DNA of 64,000 nt from Mesorhizobium sp. Root102 (GCF_001425625.1 NZ_LMCP01000014.1:50522-114521), one strand, 5' to 3'; counted from the stretch's first letter, positions 8,663 to 18,033 are shown. Translations and numbers: made by a program. Notes: generated by a model from the letters alone, not told the origin.

Positions 8663-9865
8663 ATGAACCCGCACCTCCGTGACGTGGCGATCCCCAACGA
8701 TTGGGACCGGCGGGGACTACCGGGCTGGAGTTACCACTCCGATGCCCTTCTCGATCTCGAGAAGGAGCACGTCTTCCGCAACCACTGGCAGATCGTCGGG
8801 CATGTCTCAGACGTCCCTGACGCCGGCGACTACCTGACCATGGACGTCGTCGGCGAGCGCGCCTTGATCGTGCGCGGCAAGGATGGAGTCGTGCGCGGTT
8901 TCAACAACATGTGCCGCCACCGCGGCAGCCGCGTCGTCGCCGACAGCCAGGGCAATTGCAAGAATGCGCTCGTGTGCCCGTTCCACGGCTGGGTCTACAA
9001 TCTCGACGGCACGCTGCGCGGTGCCGCACGTCCGCGTTCCTTCCCCGACCTCGACAAGACCGAGTTCGGCCTGATGCCGCTCGATCTGGAAGTCTGGATG
9101 GGCTTCATCTTCATCCGCTTCCGAAATGGCGGGCCGCAGCCCTCGGTGGCAGAATTGATGAAGCCGATCGAGCCCGAATTCGCGCATTACAACGCCGCCG
9201 ACATGGTGCCTTCCTGGGGCATCTGGAACCAGAAGACGCCGGTCAATTGGAAGTCGGTGCGCGACGTCGACAATGAGGGCTATCACGTCGCCATGGCGCA
9301 TCCCGCCTTGCAGGATCTTTACGGCGCCACCTATTTCGACGAGCCCTTCATCAACGGCGTGTCGCGCTCATTCGCCACCTACAACCCGCATGCCGGCCGG
9401 CGGTGGAGCGTCAGGAACTACGTCAAGATCGCGCCGGAGCCGGCGCATCTGCCGGACTATCTGAAGAAGGCCTGGGTCTATTACGGCATCTTCCCCAATG
9501 CGGTCATTTCGGTGATGCCGGAATCGGTGCAGTTCTATCAGGAGTTTCCGCTGTCGACGGGTGAGACACTGCTGCGCGGCGCCATCTATCGCTACCGCGA
9601 CGAAAGCCGCGAGCAGGCCGCTGCCCGCTACCTCTCCTTCCGCATCGACCGCGACACCATGTCGGAAGATGTCCAGCTCTCGGTGTGGTCGAACGAATCC
9701 ATGCTGTCCGAAGCCTTCGAGGGCTTCTATCTCTCGGACCTCGAATATGGCGTACGCACCCACCACGACCATCTGCGCAAGATGCTGCCGGTGCTGGGCC
9801 TGGAGACCGCACCCGAAGAGAAGGACATGTGGAATTTGAACGACGCGCTGAGGTCGCGGTCTTAG
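8663..9865 (+). CDS. Rieske non-heme iron oxygenase, alpha subunit (quaternary-amine type)
   Basis: 400 residues. The N-terminal Rieske domain binds a [2Fe-2S] cluster through C84-x-H86 (CRHRG) and C105-x2-H108 (CPFHGW). The C-terminal catalytic domain holds mononuclear iron by H208 and H213 in NEGYHVAMAHP, with D336 (SEDVQLS) as likely third ligand. Position 205, three residues before the first His, is Glu; most family members have the electron-bridging Asp there, whereas carnitine monooxygenase CntA has Glu. This points to a CntA/GbcA-like enzyme that hydroxylates and cleaves N-methylated amines. No reductase gene is present in the window. The start ATG lies 14 bases after an operator-like palindrome; GAAGAGACG serves as ribosome site. 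Confidence 0.92.
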   Translation: MNPHLRDVAIPNDWDRRGLPGWSYHSDALLDLEKEHVFRNHWQIVGHVSDVPDAGDYLTMDVVGERALIVRGKDGVVRGFNNMCRHRGSRVVADSQGNCKNALVCPFHGWVYNLDGTLRGAARPRSFPDLDKTEFGLMPLDLEVWMGFIFIRFRNGGPQPSVAELMKPIEPEFAHYNAADMVPSWGIWNQKTPVNWKSVRDVDNEGYHVAMAHPALQDLYGATYFDEPFINGVSRSFATYNPHAGRRWSVRNYVKIAPEPAHLPDYLKKAWVYYGIFPNAVISVMPESVQFYQEFPLSTGETLLRGAIYRYRDESREQAAARYLSFRIDRDTMSEDVQLSVWSNESMLSEAFEGFYLSDLEYGVRTHHDHLRKMLPVLGLETAPEEKDMWNLNDALRSRS

Positions 9866-9882
9866 GACCTTGAAGCTAGCGG

Positions 9883-11066
9883 TCTCCCCCACGAGGGCAG
9901 GGCTATCGCATATGAGCGATTGCCTGGATGAGATAGTCGTCATTCCAAGCGCATTTCTTGATGCGGTGGCTGATGGGGACTTTGTCGATGTCGGCGGCCT
10001 GAAGGATATTTCTGGCGATGCGGTTAATGAGCGCGGTGTTGGCTGGGGCGTTGTCCTTGCGGGCACGGCTGAGGTCTTCATGCAGATGAACGTCGAGCAT
10101 CCAATGCAGTCCGTTCTCGATCTGCCAATGAGCTCTTGTAAGATCGATCGCCTGCTGTGGCGACAGCAGCGTTGAGGTCATGAACAGGCGCGTCAGCGGC
10201 TCGGCTTGATCGCGCCGACTGGTGATGCGGATAAAGGCCTTGTGAGCGGGCATTAGCGGTTCGGCAGCCGCCACAACCTCTGTCTGCCGCCATTCCTTGC
10301 GGCCATGGCTGGTCTCGGTCCGCTCAGTGACGGCGGGAATGGTCTGGGCCAGATGTTGTTTGGCCCGAGCCAGCCAATGCCGGCGGTTTCCCTTGAGCGC
10401 GAGCAGATAGTCGCCGCCGCGCTGAATGATGGCCTGGGCCATGCGCGTGTGGCAATGGAGCGCATCAGCCGTGACCAATCGGCCAGTAAGATCAATGAGT
10501 TCGACGACTTTGAGGGCAGCCTCGACTTCATTGTCTTCATCGCCGGGCGAGACCGCCGCCAAACACAGCCGCGTCTGGCTGGCAAAGGCCGACACCGTCA
10601 GGGGTGGGCTGGCCGCAAAGCCTTTCTCATAGGCCCGCCGCAGCGCCTTGCCATCAAGCGAGACCACACCGTGGCGTGCCTGGGCAAAGCCTGCGGCAAA
10701 GGCGGCGAACGCACGTCCGAAGGCCTCCGGATCGAGCAGGCGCAACAGCCGCGAGAAGGTGTCGTGACTGGGCGCCTCCTCATAGTCGATCAAGCGCGAC
10801 AGCGCCTGCTTGCGCTCTTGCGCGAACAACGAGAACTCCGTTGCGCTGGTCGCGCCACATAAGCTCGCAGCGATCATCATCACGATCAGGTCGCCAAGCC
10901 GGTGTGTGGCATTGGCCGCGCGCGGATCAGGGACGCGCCGAAATAGCTCTCAAGGCTGGAAATGGCAGTCACTCCTTCGGTGGACTGCCTTCCCAAAGAA
11001 TCCGTTCTCAAACCAACTTCAAGCTCAAAATCGCCATATGCGATTCCCCTGCCCTCGTGGGGGAGA
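9883..11066. mobile_element. ISAs1-family insertion sequence
   Basis: A 1184-bp element bounded by 32-base inverted repeats: 9883-9914 begins TCTCCCCCACGAGGGCAGGG, and 11035-11066 is its reverse complement apart from two bases. It contains one leftward transposase frame occupying most of its length. No matching target duplication is evident in the flanks (AGCTAGCGG on the left, TTGACTGTC on the right), so the insertion may be old or rearranged. It lies between the 3' ends of two convergent island genes and interrupts neither of them. Confidence 0.85.
9903..10972 (-). pseudogene. ISAs1-type transposase, N-terminal frameshift
   Basis: DDE-type transposase. The main open frame (10883 down to 9903, 326 residues) carries SLDGKALRRAY, ADALHCH, LALKGNR and the HWQIENGLHW catalytic region, ending IAHMR. 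The conserved N-terminus is split. Codons upstream of 10883 in the same frame read LFRRVPDPRAANATHRLGD and then hit a stop, while a GTG at 10972 with a GAAGGA ribosome site gives VTAISSLESYF in another frame. Restoring one base near 10940 would join the two into a normal start. Unless programmed frameshifting occurs, the enzyme is probably inactive. Confidence 0.8.
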
Positions 11067-11073
11067 TTGACTG

Positions 11074-12498
11074 TCATCCCCGCCACACCCCTTCTTTCCG
11101 CAAATCATCCATCGTCCTTGAAATGCCTTCGCGCAGGATGCCGACCATGTCGTCGATCTGCTCGCGCGTGATGATCAGCGGCGGCGACATCACGCACATA
11201 TTGATCAGCGGCCGGACCAGCAGGCCAAGTTCGTGGCAATGGGCGTCGATGCGCTTGCCGACGTCCTTGTCGAGTTGCAGAGGGTTCTTGTTTTCGCGGT
11301 CCGCCACACATTCGACGCAGCCCATCAACCCCATCCCGCGCACCTCGCCGACCAGCGGCAGCTCCTCCAACGTCTTCAGCTGCGTCTGGAAATAGGGCGC
11401 GACCGCCTGCGTGTGGGCAAGCACGCCCCCCTCCAGCAGGTCGAGGTTTTTCAACGCCACGGCGCAGCCGACCGGATGGCTGGTGTAGGTCAGGCCATGG
11501 CCGAACATCGCATCGGGATGGTTCGACCGGCGTAGCTCTTCCAGCAGCCGCTCCGAAATTATGACGCCGCCGAGCGGGAAATAGCCTGAGGTGACGCCCT
11601 TGGCGAAGGTGATCATGTCGGGATCGATGCCGAACACGTCGCCCGAGGCGAAGACATGGCCAAGCCGACCGAATGCCGTCACCACCTCATCGGAGACATA
11701 GAGGATGTCGTTGTCGCGGCAGATCTCGCGGATGCGCTTGAGGTAGCCATCGGGCGGCACGACGACGCCACCGGATGCCTGCACCGGCTCGCCGACGAAA
11801 GCACCGATCCGCTCAGCGCCGACACGGGCGATCGTGTCGCGGAACTGATCGACGAGGAAATCGGTGAAGGCTGTAAGGCCCATGCCGCGCGGGCGGCGGA
11901 ACGGATCGGGCGAAGACAGCTTGATGACCAGCTCGTCGGCACCGTCCATCCAGTCGCGGTCGCGCGGACGGCCGTTGAGCGAGGCCGACAGGTAGGTCGA
12001 GCCGTGATAGGCGCCGCCTCGGCTCAGGATCAGCTTCTTTTCCGGCCGGCCGCGCACATTGTTGTAGAACTGCATGAAGCGCAGCGCCGTCTCGACGGCC
12101 GAAGAGCCGCCGGTCGTGTAGAAGACATGGCTGAGATCGCCCGGCGCATGGCCGGCGATGCGCTTGGCGAGTTCGGCCGACGGCGCGTTCATCGTGTACC
12201 ACGGCGTGTTGTAGGACAGCGCTATCGCCTGATCGTACATTACCTTGGCGAGCTCCTCGCGGCGATGGCCGACATTGACGCACCACATGCCGGCCGGGCC
12301 GTCGATCAGCCGCTTGCCGGTGCTGTCGGTGATGTAGATGCCGTCGCCCTCGCCGATCAGCGCGCGTGCTTCGGCACCGACCGAACCGGCGAACGGCCAG
12401 GGCTGGATAAGATGGCGCTTGGCCAGTTCGACGGCATCGTCGCCGGACTCCGCGCCGCCCATCTCGGTCGCCTTCAGGTCTCTTGCCGCAGCCATCAT
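11074..12498 (-). CDS. Class III PLP-dependent aminotransferase
   Basis: About 474 residues. Fold-type I omega-aminotransferase, which moves an amino group from a terminal amine or omega-amino acid to a keto acid. Visible marks are the PLP phosphate-binding TTGGSSAVETALRF, GGAYHGST (aromatic stacking on PLP), VGEPVQASGGV, the Asp pairing with the pyridine N in ILYVSDEVVTAFGR, and the Schiff-base Lys in TFAKGVTSGYFP. The start is uncertain. ATG 12498 (or 12495) follows GTGAGGCG; an ATG at 12525 and a GTG at 12573 are further upstream, and the latter lies next to the operator at 12580. It is convergent with the IS element and divergent from the ABC transporter genes, and probably deaminates a breakdown product of the transported amine. 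Confidence 0.9.
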   Translation of the reverse strand: MMAAARDLKATEMGGAESGDDAVELAKRHLIQPWPFAGSVGAEARALIGEGDGIYITDSTGKRLIDGPAGMWCVNVGHRREELAKVMYDQAIALSYNTPWYTMNAPSAELAKRIAGHAPGDLSHVFYTTGGSSAVETALRFMQFYNNVRGRPEKKLILSRGGAYHGSTYLSASLNGRPRDRDWMDGADELVIKLSSPDPFRRPRGMGLTAFTDFLVDQFRDTIARVGAERIGAFVGEPVQASGGVVVPPDGYLKRIREICRDNDILYVSDEVVTAFGRLGHVFASGDVFGIDPDMITFAKGVTSGYFPLGGVIISERLLEELRRSNHPDAMFGHGLTYTSHPVGCAVALKNLDLLEGGVLAHTQAVAPYFQTQLKTLEELPLVGEVRGMGLMGCVECVADRENKNPLQLDKDVGKRIDAHCHELGLLVRPLINMCVMSPPLIITREQIDDMVGILREGISRTMDDLRKEGVWRG

Positions 12499-12579
12499 CG
12501 CCTCACATTGCTTCACAAATTCCATCGGACATGAAGTGCGATGCCAAGCACCGGAAACAGCGGCTTTCTTCACTTCATT

Positions 12580-12595
12580 TTGAATGTCCGTTCAA
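12580..12595. promoter_or_regulatory. TTGAA-N6-TTCAA dyad, probable TetR operator
   Basis: TTGAATGTCCGTTCAA lies in the divergent gap between the aminotransferase and the ABC transporter, with the same core and spacing as the palindrome at 8623. From here a bound repressor could control both directions: 82 bases to the favoured aminotransferase start and 157 to the permease start. Confidence 0.65.
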
Positions 12596-12751
12596 TCAAT
12601 ATTACAGAATTAGCGCTTGATTTCAATCCAAGGATGCGCGCATGATGAAAGAAAGCCGGCAAGGGGAACAAGCAGCTGGCGCCAGCACAATGGGATACCG
12701 CATGGCGGGACAGTCCAGGCCAGCAACCGAGATCACACCCGGAGCCCTGCA

Positions 12752-13669
12752 ATGACGGCGGCCGTGGAAGGGTCGCCCTCGTTGCGCATGACGCGGGCCA
12801 GACGAAATGCCCTTCTGCAGTCCGAACCCGTACAGGGTCTTGCCCTGATCAGCCCGACCTTCATCTACGCGCTCATCCTTCTGGTTCTGCCGATCCTGGT
12901 GGTCATCGCGCATTCCTTCTGGACGCAGCACTATCTCACCATCGACCGCACCTTCACGCTGGAAAACTACCGCGTCGCGCTGACCGAGCCGATCTACCGC
13001 GATCTCCTGTGGCGTTCGCTCTACATTTCCCTGACGGTCAGCCTGCTCACCGTCCTTTTGGCCTATCCAATTGCCTATTTCATTTCCTTCCACGGCGGCC
13101 GCCACAAGAGCCTGTGGCTGTTCCTCATCACCATCCCGTTCTGGACCAGCTACCTGCTGCGCGTGATGTCATGGAAGGTCATCCTCGGCTATAATGGCGT
13201 GCTCAATTCCGGCCTGATGGGCCTCGGCGTCATCGACGAACCGTCGACCGCGCTGCTCTACAACTCGAGCGCCGTCATCATCACGCTCACCCATGCCTGG
13301 GCGGCCTTCGCCATCCTGCCGATCTTCGTCTCGCTGGAAAAGGTCGACCGCACGCTGGTCGAAGCGGCCACCGATCTCGGCGACGGCCCGCTGCGCTCGT
13401 TCCTGCGCGTGACCTTGCCGCTTTCGGCGCCAGGCATCATCTCGGCGTCTCTGATCGTCATGATCCCGACCGTCGGCGATTATGTCACGCCGAAGCTGGT
13501 TGGCGGCAAGGATGGCGTAATGATCGCCAACGCCATCCAGGCGCAGTTCGGCAAGGCCTCCAACTGGCCGCTGGGTGCCGCACTTTCCGTCACCACCATG
13601 CTGGTCGTGACGCTGATGGCGGGCGCTACGGTGCTGATCATCCGTGCCCTGCAGAGGCTGGCGCGATGA
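12752..13669 (+). CDS. ABC transporter permease, PotB type
   Basis: 305 residues, inner-membrane permease of a spermidine/putrescine-type (POPT family) importer. About six hydrophobic segments follow a short cytoplasmic N-terminus, and the EAA loop that contacts the ATPase reads LVEAATDLGDGPLRSFLRVTLPLS. The start at 12752 is preceded by CCGGAGC; the frame is open further upstream, but those residues are not family-like. The stop overlaps the next permease start by 4 bases (ATGA), implying coupled translation. It is the first gene of the rightward transporter operon. Confidence 0.9.
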   Translation: MTAAVEGSPSLRMTRARRNALLQSEPVQGLALISPTFIYALILLVLPILVVIAHSFWTQHYLTIDRTFTLENYRVALTEPIYRDLLWRSLYISLTVSLLTVLLAYPIAYFISFHGGRHKSLWLFLITIPFWTSYLLRVMSWKVILGYNGVLNSGLMGLGVIDEPSTALLYNSSAVIITLTHAWAAFAILPIFVSLEKVDRTLVEAATDLGDGPLRSFLRVTLPLSAPGIISASLIVMIPTVGDYVTPKLVGGKDGVMIANAIQAQFGKASNWPLGAALSVTTMLVVTLMAGATVLIIRALQRLAR

Positions 13670-14490
13670 TCGCGCTGCGACGCTTCCTGTCCGGCGGCTG
13701 GCTGAGGGCCTATGCGTTTCTCTACGTCGTCTTCCTCTATCTGCCCGTCATCTTCCTGCCGATCTTCTCGGTCAACACGGCGGCGACACCGAAATTTCCG
13801 CTCACCGGCTTCACCTTGCATTGGTACCAGGACCTGCCGCGCACGCCGGCTTTGCTCGACGCCGCCTGGAACAGCCTGATCGTCGGCGTCTCGGCCGCTG
13901 TCCTGTCCACCCTGCTCGGCATCCTCGCCGCCCGTTCGATCACCCGCTATCGCTATCCCGGCCGCAGCACCATCCATGGGCTGATCATGGCGCCGCTGGT
14001 GCTTCCGGAGGTGATCGTCGCCATCTCGATGCTGCTGGTGATGCTGCAGCTTGGCCTCAGCCTATCGCTGTTCACGGTCGTGCTCGGCCATGTGCTGGTC
14101 TGCATTCCCTATTCGATGACGGTGCTGACCTCCGGCTTCGAGGGCTTCGACCGCAGCCTGGAAGAGGCATCCGCCGACCTCGGCGAAAGCGCCTTCGGCA
14201 CCTTCCGGCGGGTGACGTTGCCGATGGTGGCGCCGGCCATCATCTCCAGCCTGCTGGTCTGCTTCACCATCTCGCTCGACGAGTTCATCATCGCCTTCTT
14301 CCTGACCGGCACCGAGGCGACGCTGCCGATCTACATCTGGGGCCAATTGCGCTTCGCGGCCAAGCTGCCCGGCGTGCTGGCGCTGGGCACGCTGCTGCTG
14401 GTCGCCTCCTTCCTGCTGATGACCGTCGCTGAAATCCTGCGTCGCCGCGCGGCCGGACGCACCCAGAACGAGGGAGGCCTCTATGCCTGA
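13666..14490 (+). CDS. ABC transporter permease, PotC type
   Basis: 274 residues, second permease of the same importer. Six hydrophobic segments are visible, and the EAA loop reads LEEASADLGESAFGTFRRVT. The start overlaps the previous stop (ATGA), and the 3' end overlaps the ATPase start by 8 bases. With the preceding subunit it forms the heterodimeric channel for the substrate delivered by the binding proteins at 16957 and 18206. Confidence 0.92.
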   Translation: MIALRRFLSGGWLRAYAFLYVVFLYLPVIFLPIFSVNTAATPKFPLTGFTLHWYQDLPRTPALLDAAWNSLIVGVSAAVLSTLLGILAARSITRYRYPGRSTIHGLIMAPLVLPEVIVAISMLLVMLQLGLSLSLFTVVLGHVLVCIPYSMTVLTSGFEGFDRSLEEASADLGESAFGTFRRVTLPMVAPAIISSLLVCFTISLDEFIIAFFLTGTEATLPIYIWGQLRFAAKLPGVLALGTLLLVASFLLMTVAEILRRRAAGRTQNEGGLYA

Positions 14491-15601
14491 GCAGCCCCAA
14501 ATCTTGCGCCCCCAATCCGACCGATCCATGATCGAGATCAAGAATGTCACCCGCAGCTATGGGGCGTTCAAGGCGCTCGACGACGCCTCCTTAACCATCC
14601 GGGAAGGCGAGTTCTTCTCGTTGCTCGGCCCGTCCGGCTGCGGCAAGACCACGCTGCTGCGCATGATCGCCGGCTTCGACAATCCGACCAGCGGCTCGAT
14701 CTCTGTCGGCGGTCAGCCGATGGAGGGCATCCCGGCCAATCGCCGGCCGACCAACATGGTCTTCCAGAGCTATGCGATCTTCCCGCATCTCAATGTTGAA
14801 CAGAACGTCGCCTATGGACTGAAGCGGCTGAAGCTGCAGGGCGGTGAGGAAAAGCGCCGTGTCGAGGAGGCGCTGGCGCAGGTGTCACTCACGGGCCTCG
14901 GCAAGCGCCTAGCCACCGAACTCTCCGGCGGCCAGCGGCAGCGCGTGGCGCTCGCCCGCGCGCTGGTGATGCGGCCCAAGGTGCTGCTCCTCGATGAACC
15001 GCTGTCGGCGCTGGACAAGAAGCTGCGCGAGCAGATGCAGGTCGAATTGCGCCGTCTGCAACAGGCTGTTGGCATCACCTTCGTGCTGGTCACGCACGAC
15101 CAATATGAAGCGCTCGCCATGTCCGACCGCATCGCCGTGATGTTCGGCGGCAGGATCGCGCAGGTCGCCTCGCCCAAGGAAATCTACCAGCGGCCGGTCA
15201 CCCGCCAGGTCGCCGACTTCCTCGGCGGCATGAATTTCGTCAAGGCGCAGATCGTCGAGGAGGATGGCGCCTCGCTGGTCGTCGACACGCTTGGCTTCGG
15301 CCGCATCAAGACTGACAAGCCGAAGGCTTTCGTCCGCAATGGCGGCGGCGCGACCCTCGGCATCAGGCCGGAGCGGCTGCGCGTGCTGTGGGACAATGCG
15401 ACGGCCAAGTTCGAGGTCGCCGGCAAGGTGGTCGAACGCCACTATTTCGGCGAGATCACTCATCTGATCGTCGAGATACCGGGGCTGGAAAAACCGCTGT
15501 CGGTGACCGAAACCAACGATTTCGGCGCCGACGACATCCCGGTCGGCACCTCGATCCGCCTCGCCTACGATCCCGAGGCTTTGGTGGCGATGGCCGACTA
15601 G
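14483..15601 (+). CDS. ABC transporter ATPase, PotA type
   Basis: 372 residues. ATPase of the polyamine-type importer: Walker A GPSGCGKTT, Q loop VFQSYAIFPH, signature LSGGQRQRVALARAL, Walker B VLLLDEPLSALD, H loop VTHDQYEA, and a C-terminal TOBE regulatory domain (about 285-370). The start at 14483 has the ribosome site GAGGGAGG inside the permease gene; a later in-frame ATG at 14528 has none. The stop codon TAG uses the first base of a family A repeat. The gene converges on the amine oxidase. Confidence 0.93.
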   Translation: MPEQPQILRPQSDRSMIEIKNVTRSYGAFKALDDASLTIREGEFFSLLGPSGCGKTTLLRMIAGFDNPTSGSISVGGQPMEGIPANRRPTNMVFQSYAIFPHLNVEQNVAYGLKRLKLQGGEEKRRVEEALAQVSLTGLGKRLATELSGGQRQRVALARALVMRPKVLLLDEPLSALDKKLREQMQVELRRLQQAVGITFVLVTHDQYEALAMSDRIAVMFGGRIAQVASPKEIYQRPVTRQVADFLGGMNFVKAQIVEEDGASLVVDTLGFGRIKTDKPKAFVRNGGGATLGIRPERLRVLWDNATAKFEVAGKVVERHYFGEITHLIVEIPGLEKPLSVTETNDFGADDIPVGTSIRLAYDPEALVAMAD

Positions 15602-15672
15602 AGCATGATCCCGAAAAGTGGAAACCGGTTTTCTCGGACAAACGGGAACCGTTTTGTGCAGAGATCATGCTC
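15601..15672. repeat. Palindromic repeat, family A, copy 2 (long form)
   Basis: A 72-base element starting GAGCATGATCCCGAAAAGTG and ending AGATCATGCTC, with an internal inner hairpin (GGACAAACGGGAACCGTTTTGTGC). It fills the gap between two convergent genes exactly. Its first base completes the TAG stop of the ATPase gene, and its last two bases belong to the TGA stop of the oxidase gene. It may act as a two-way terminator. Confidence 0.85.
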
Positions 15673-16960
15673 AGCTAAGAATCTGAAGCGCGGCGATCAT
15701 CTTGCGCGCCGCGATGCGCCCGGCGACGATGGCGCCTTCGACATAGCCCGGAAATGACGGCGACAGTTCCGAACTGGCGAAATGCAGGGGTGGTGAGCCG
15801 GCCCGGATTGTCGACTCGGCATCGACAGCCGTCACATCGACGATGAGGTCGCTGTAGGCGCCGCCACTCCAGCGATCATCCGTCCAGTCCCGATAGCTGA
15901 AATCCAGGACGTCCGCCGCCTCCTGGCCAAGGGCGTCCTTCAGCCTTGCCGTCACTTCGGCGCGCAGCGCCGTTTCGTCAAGCGCATGCCAACGCAGCGC
16001 CAGCGGCCCACCGACGAAGACGACAAGCGCGGCATGGTCCACATCCTTGCTGGCATCGCAGGCAAACAGGCCAGGCAGATCGAGCCACATCACCATGCCG
16101 CACAAGTCGCGATCGCGCCAGAACTGCCTAGCATAGCGCACCTGGATCTTGATCACCGCTCCGCTTTCCCACACGCCAAGTGCTTTCCTAAGCAGCGCCG
16201 GCAAGGCAGGTGCGAAATCGAGTTTCGCGGCCGTTGCCGGCGGCACGGCAATCAACGCCGCCCGTGCTTCGACAATGCCGTTGAGCGAGACGGTGCGAAC
16301 ACCATATTGTCCATGTTCGATGTGCGTGACCGGTTCGTTCAGCCGCACCCGGCCAACGAGTTCCCCGGCCAGATCCTCGGCCAGCGACTGCATGGTGTCG
16401 CGCAGGAAGTATTGCAGCTCCGGCACCTCGTTGGTGATGCGCCGGTCATTGTCGATCAGGTGCCACAGCGGCACCTTGTCGAGCGCCAGGCACCACAGGC
16501 CTTCGATCATCGACCGGAAGGCCGCCTTGGCATCGGTTGCGTCCTTCTGACGATCGAGCCAGACCTTGACGGTCAACCCTGCTATCGAGGGATCGTCCGG
16601 CTCGATCCTGTTCATGCGCTCGCGGATTGCCATCGCGCCATGATAGGTCCGCTCGGCCTGTTCGACCGACATCGATGGATGGGTGATGAAATCGCCATTC
16701 ACATAGGTCTCAACGAAGGTCTTGCCGCGCGCCTCGGCCAGCACCATCACCTCGGGCATGTCTTCGCAGAAGAACTGACCGCCGCTATCGAGCCGCTCAC
16801 CAAGCCCGTCCAGAACGGCCTCCACCCGCCCGCCGACGCGGTCGCGCGCTTCAAGCAACAGAAAGTCGATGCCGGCTGCCTTCAGCTCAAGCGCTGCCGA
16901 CAGGCCGGTGAAGCCGGCGCCGACTATGACGACATCGGTTTTTTCCGGTTCACCCGTCAA
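15671..16960 (-). CDS. Flavin-dependent amine oxidase
   Basis: 429 residues. FAD-containing amine oxidase (MAO/polyamine oxidase superfamily), expected to oxidise a primary or secondary amine to an imine with release of aldehyde and H2O2. The N-terminal Rossmann motif is VVIVGAGFTGLSAALEL, then the LLEARDRVGGR loop; the C-terminal FAD segment reads FPGYVEGAIVAGRIAARKM, and SYRDWTDDRWSGGAY is characteristic. It starts at TTG 16960, which overlaps the TGA stop of the binding-protein gene (TTGA), so translation is probably coupled. It has no signal peptide and is cytoplasmic. It is the last gene of a leftward operon. Confidence 0.88.
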   Translation of the reverse strand: MTGEPEKTDVVIVGAGFTGLSAALELKAAGIDFLLLEARDRVGGRVEAVLDGLGERLDSGGQFFCEDMPEVMVLAEARGKTFVETYVNGDFITHPSMSVEQAERTYHGAMAIRERMNRIEPDDPSIAGLTVKVWLDRQKDATDAKAAFRSMIEGLWCLALDKVPLWHLIDNDRRITNEVPELQYFLRDTMQSLAEDLAGELVGRVRLNEPVTHIEHGQYGVRTVSLNGIVEARAALIAVPPATAAKLDFAPALPALLRKALGVWESGAVIKIQVRYARQFWRDRDLCGMVMWLDLPGLFACDASKDVDHAALVVFVGGPLALRWHALDETALRAEVTARLKDALGQEAADVLDFSYRDWTDDRWSGGAYSDLIVDVTAVDAESTIRAGSPPLHFASSELSPSFPGYVEGAIVAGRIAARKMIAALQILS

Positions 16961-18033
16961 TAGCCAGCCTTGATCTTCTCGAACTCGGCCACCATCCGCT
17001 GCTTGAGTTCTGGCGCCACCGGCTGCTGGAACAGGGTCTTGTCGAGGAATGTGTCGAGATTGTCGAAGCCGCGCTCGACCAGCACCTTCAGGTCGATCGC
17101 TGCCATGCCGGCGCCATTGCCATGGCCATAGCCGAAGGTCTTGACCATGTAGTCCGAGACGCCGGGTGCATTGACGGCACTCAGGAATTCATAGGCTTCA
17201 TCGAGCTTATCAGGCGCGTCCTTCATCAGCACGTAGCCGCACACCCAGGTCGAAATGCCTTCCTTGGTGTCGCGGTTCATGGCGATCGGCATGCCTTGCC
17301 CCTTGAGCGTCACAAAGGTCTCGTTCCAGCCCCAGACGAGATCGACCTCATTACCGATAAAAGCCTGGTTGAGGTCGGTGTCGTCGGTCCAGTAGAAGCG
17401 GATGTTCTTGTGCACGTCGCGCAGGAAGGCGGACGCCTCCTGGAACTGCGCGTCGGTCATCTTGGTCCAGTCCTTGAGGCCGACCACCAGGCTTGCCAGC
17501 GCATAGGCGTCATCGACATTGTCGCCGATGGTGACACGGCCCTTGAACTTGGGATCGGCGAAGATCCTGAGCGACTGCGCCTCTTCAGCCGTCACCTTGT
17601 CGGTGCGGTAGAGCAGCGATGTGTTGCCCCAGTCGAACGGCATGAACCAGGCCTTGCCGTCGGCTGTGGTAGCGAGATCCTTCATCGCCATGATGCCGGG
17701 ATTGAGGTCCTTCCAGCCTGATATCCTGGAGGTGTCGAGCGGCTGCAGCATGTCGGCCTCGCGCCATTTGACCACGCTTTGCGAGCAGGGGTGGGCGATG
17801 TCGGCCTTGAAGCCAGCCCGCATCTTCTCAAAGGCTTCGTCCTCGTCGCCGAAGAAAGCGAAGGTGGGCTCGGCGCCGTATTTGGCGGTGTAGGCGGGAT
17901 GCAGCAGCGGATCCTCATAGCCCGACCAATCGAACACGACGAGATCACCGCCGCCTTCGGCCAAGGCGTGGATCGCGCCTGCGCCGATCGTGCATGCGGC
18001 GGCAAGGGTAAGGCGGCGTAGCATCGATTTCAT
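16957..18033 (-). CDS. Extracellular solute-binding protein, paralogue 1
   Basis: 358 residues, periplasmic polyamine-type binding protein (PotD family). A signal peptide (MKSMLRRLTLAAACTIGAG, cleavage near HALA) precedes a two-lobe domain that begins DLVVFDWSGYEDP. It is clearly homologous along its length to the next gene upstream, and both end FEKIKAGY. Differences gather in the C-terminal lobe (WGWNETFVTLKGQG here, WAWNDATVQSVAAG there), as if ligand preference had shifted. The start at 18033 is preceded by GGGGGAA; the longer open frame upstream runs into repeat sequence. It lies between its paralogue and the amine oxidase. Confidence 0.9.
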   Translation of the reverse strand: MKSMLRRLTLAAACTIGAGAIHALAEGGGDLVVFDWSGYEDPLLHPAYTAKYGAEPTFAFFGDEDEAFEKMRAGFKADIAHPCSQSVVKWREADMLQPLDTSRISGWKDLNPGIMAMKDLATTADGKAWFMPFDWGNTSLLYRTDKVTAEEAQSLRIFADPKFKGRVTIGDNVDDAYALASLVVGLKDWTKMTDAQFQEASAFLRDVHKNIRFYWTDDTDLNQAFIGNEVDLVWGWNETFVTLKGQGMPIAMNRDTKEGISTWVCGYVLMKDAPDKLDEAYEFLSAVNAPGVSDYMVKTFGYGHGNGAGMAAIDLKVLVERGFDNLDTFLDKTLFQQPVAPELKQRMVAEFEKIKAGY

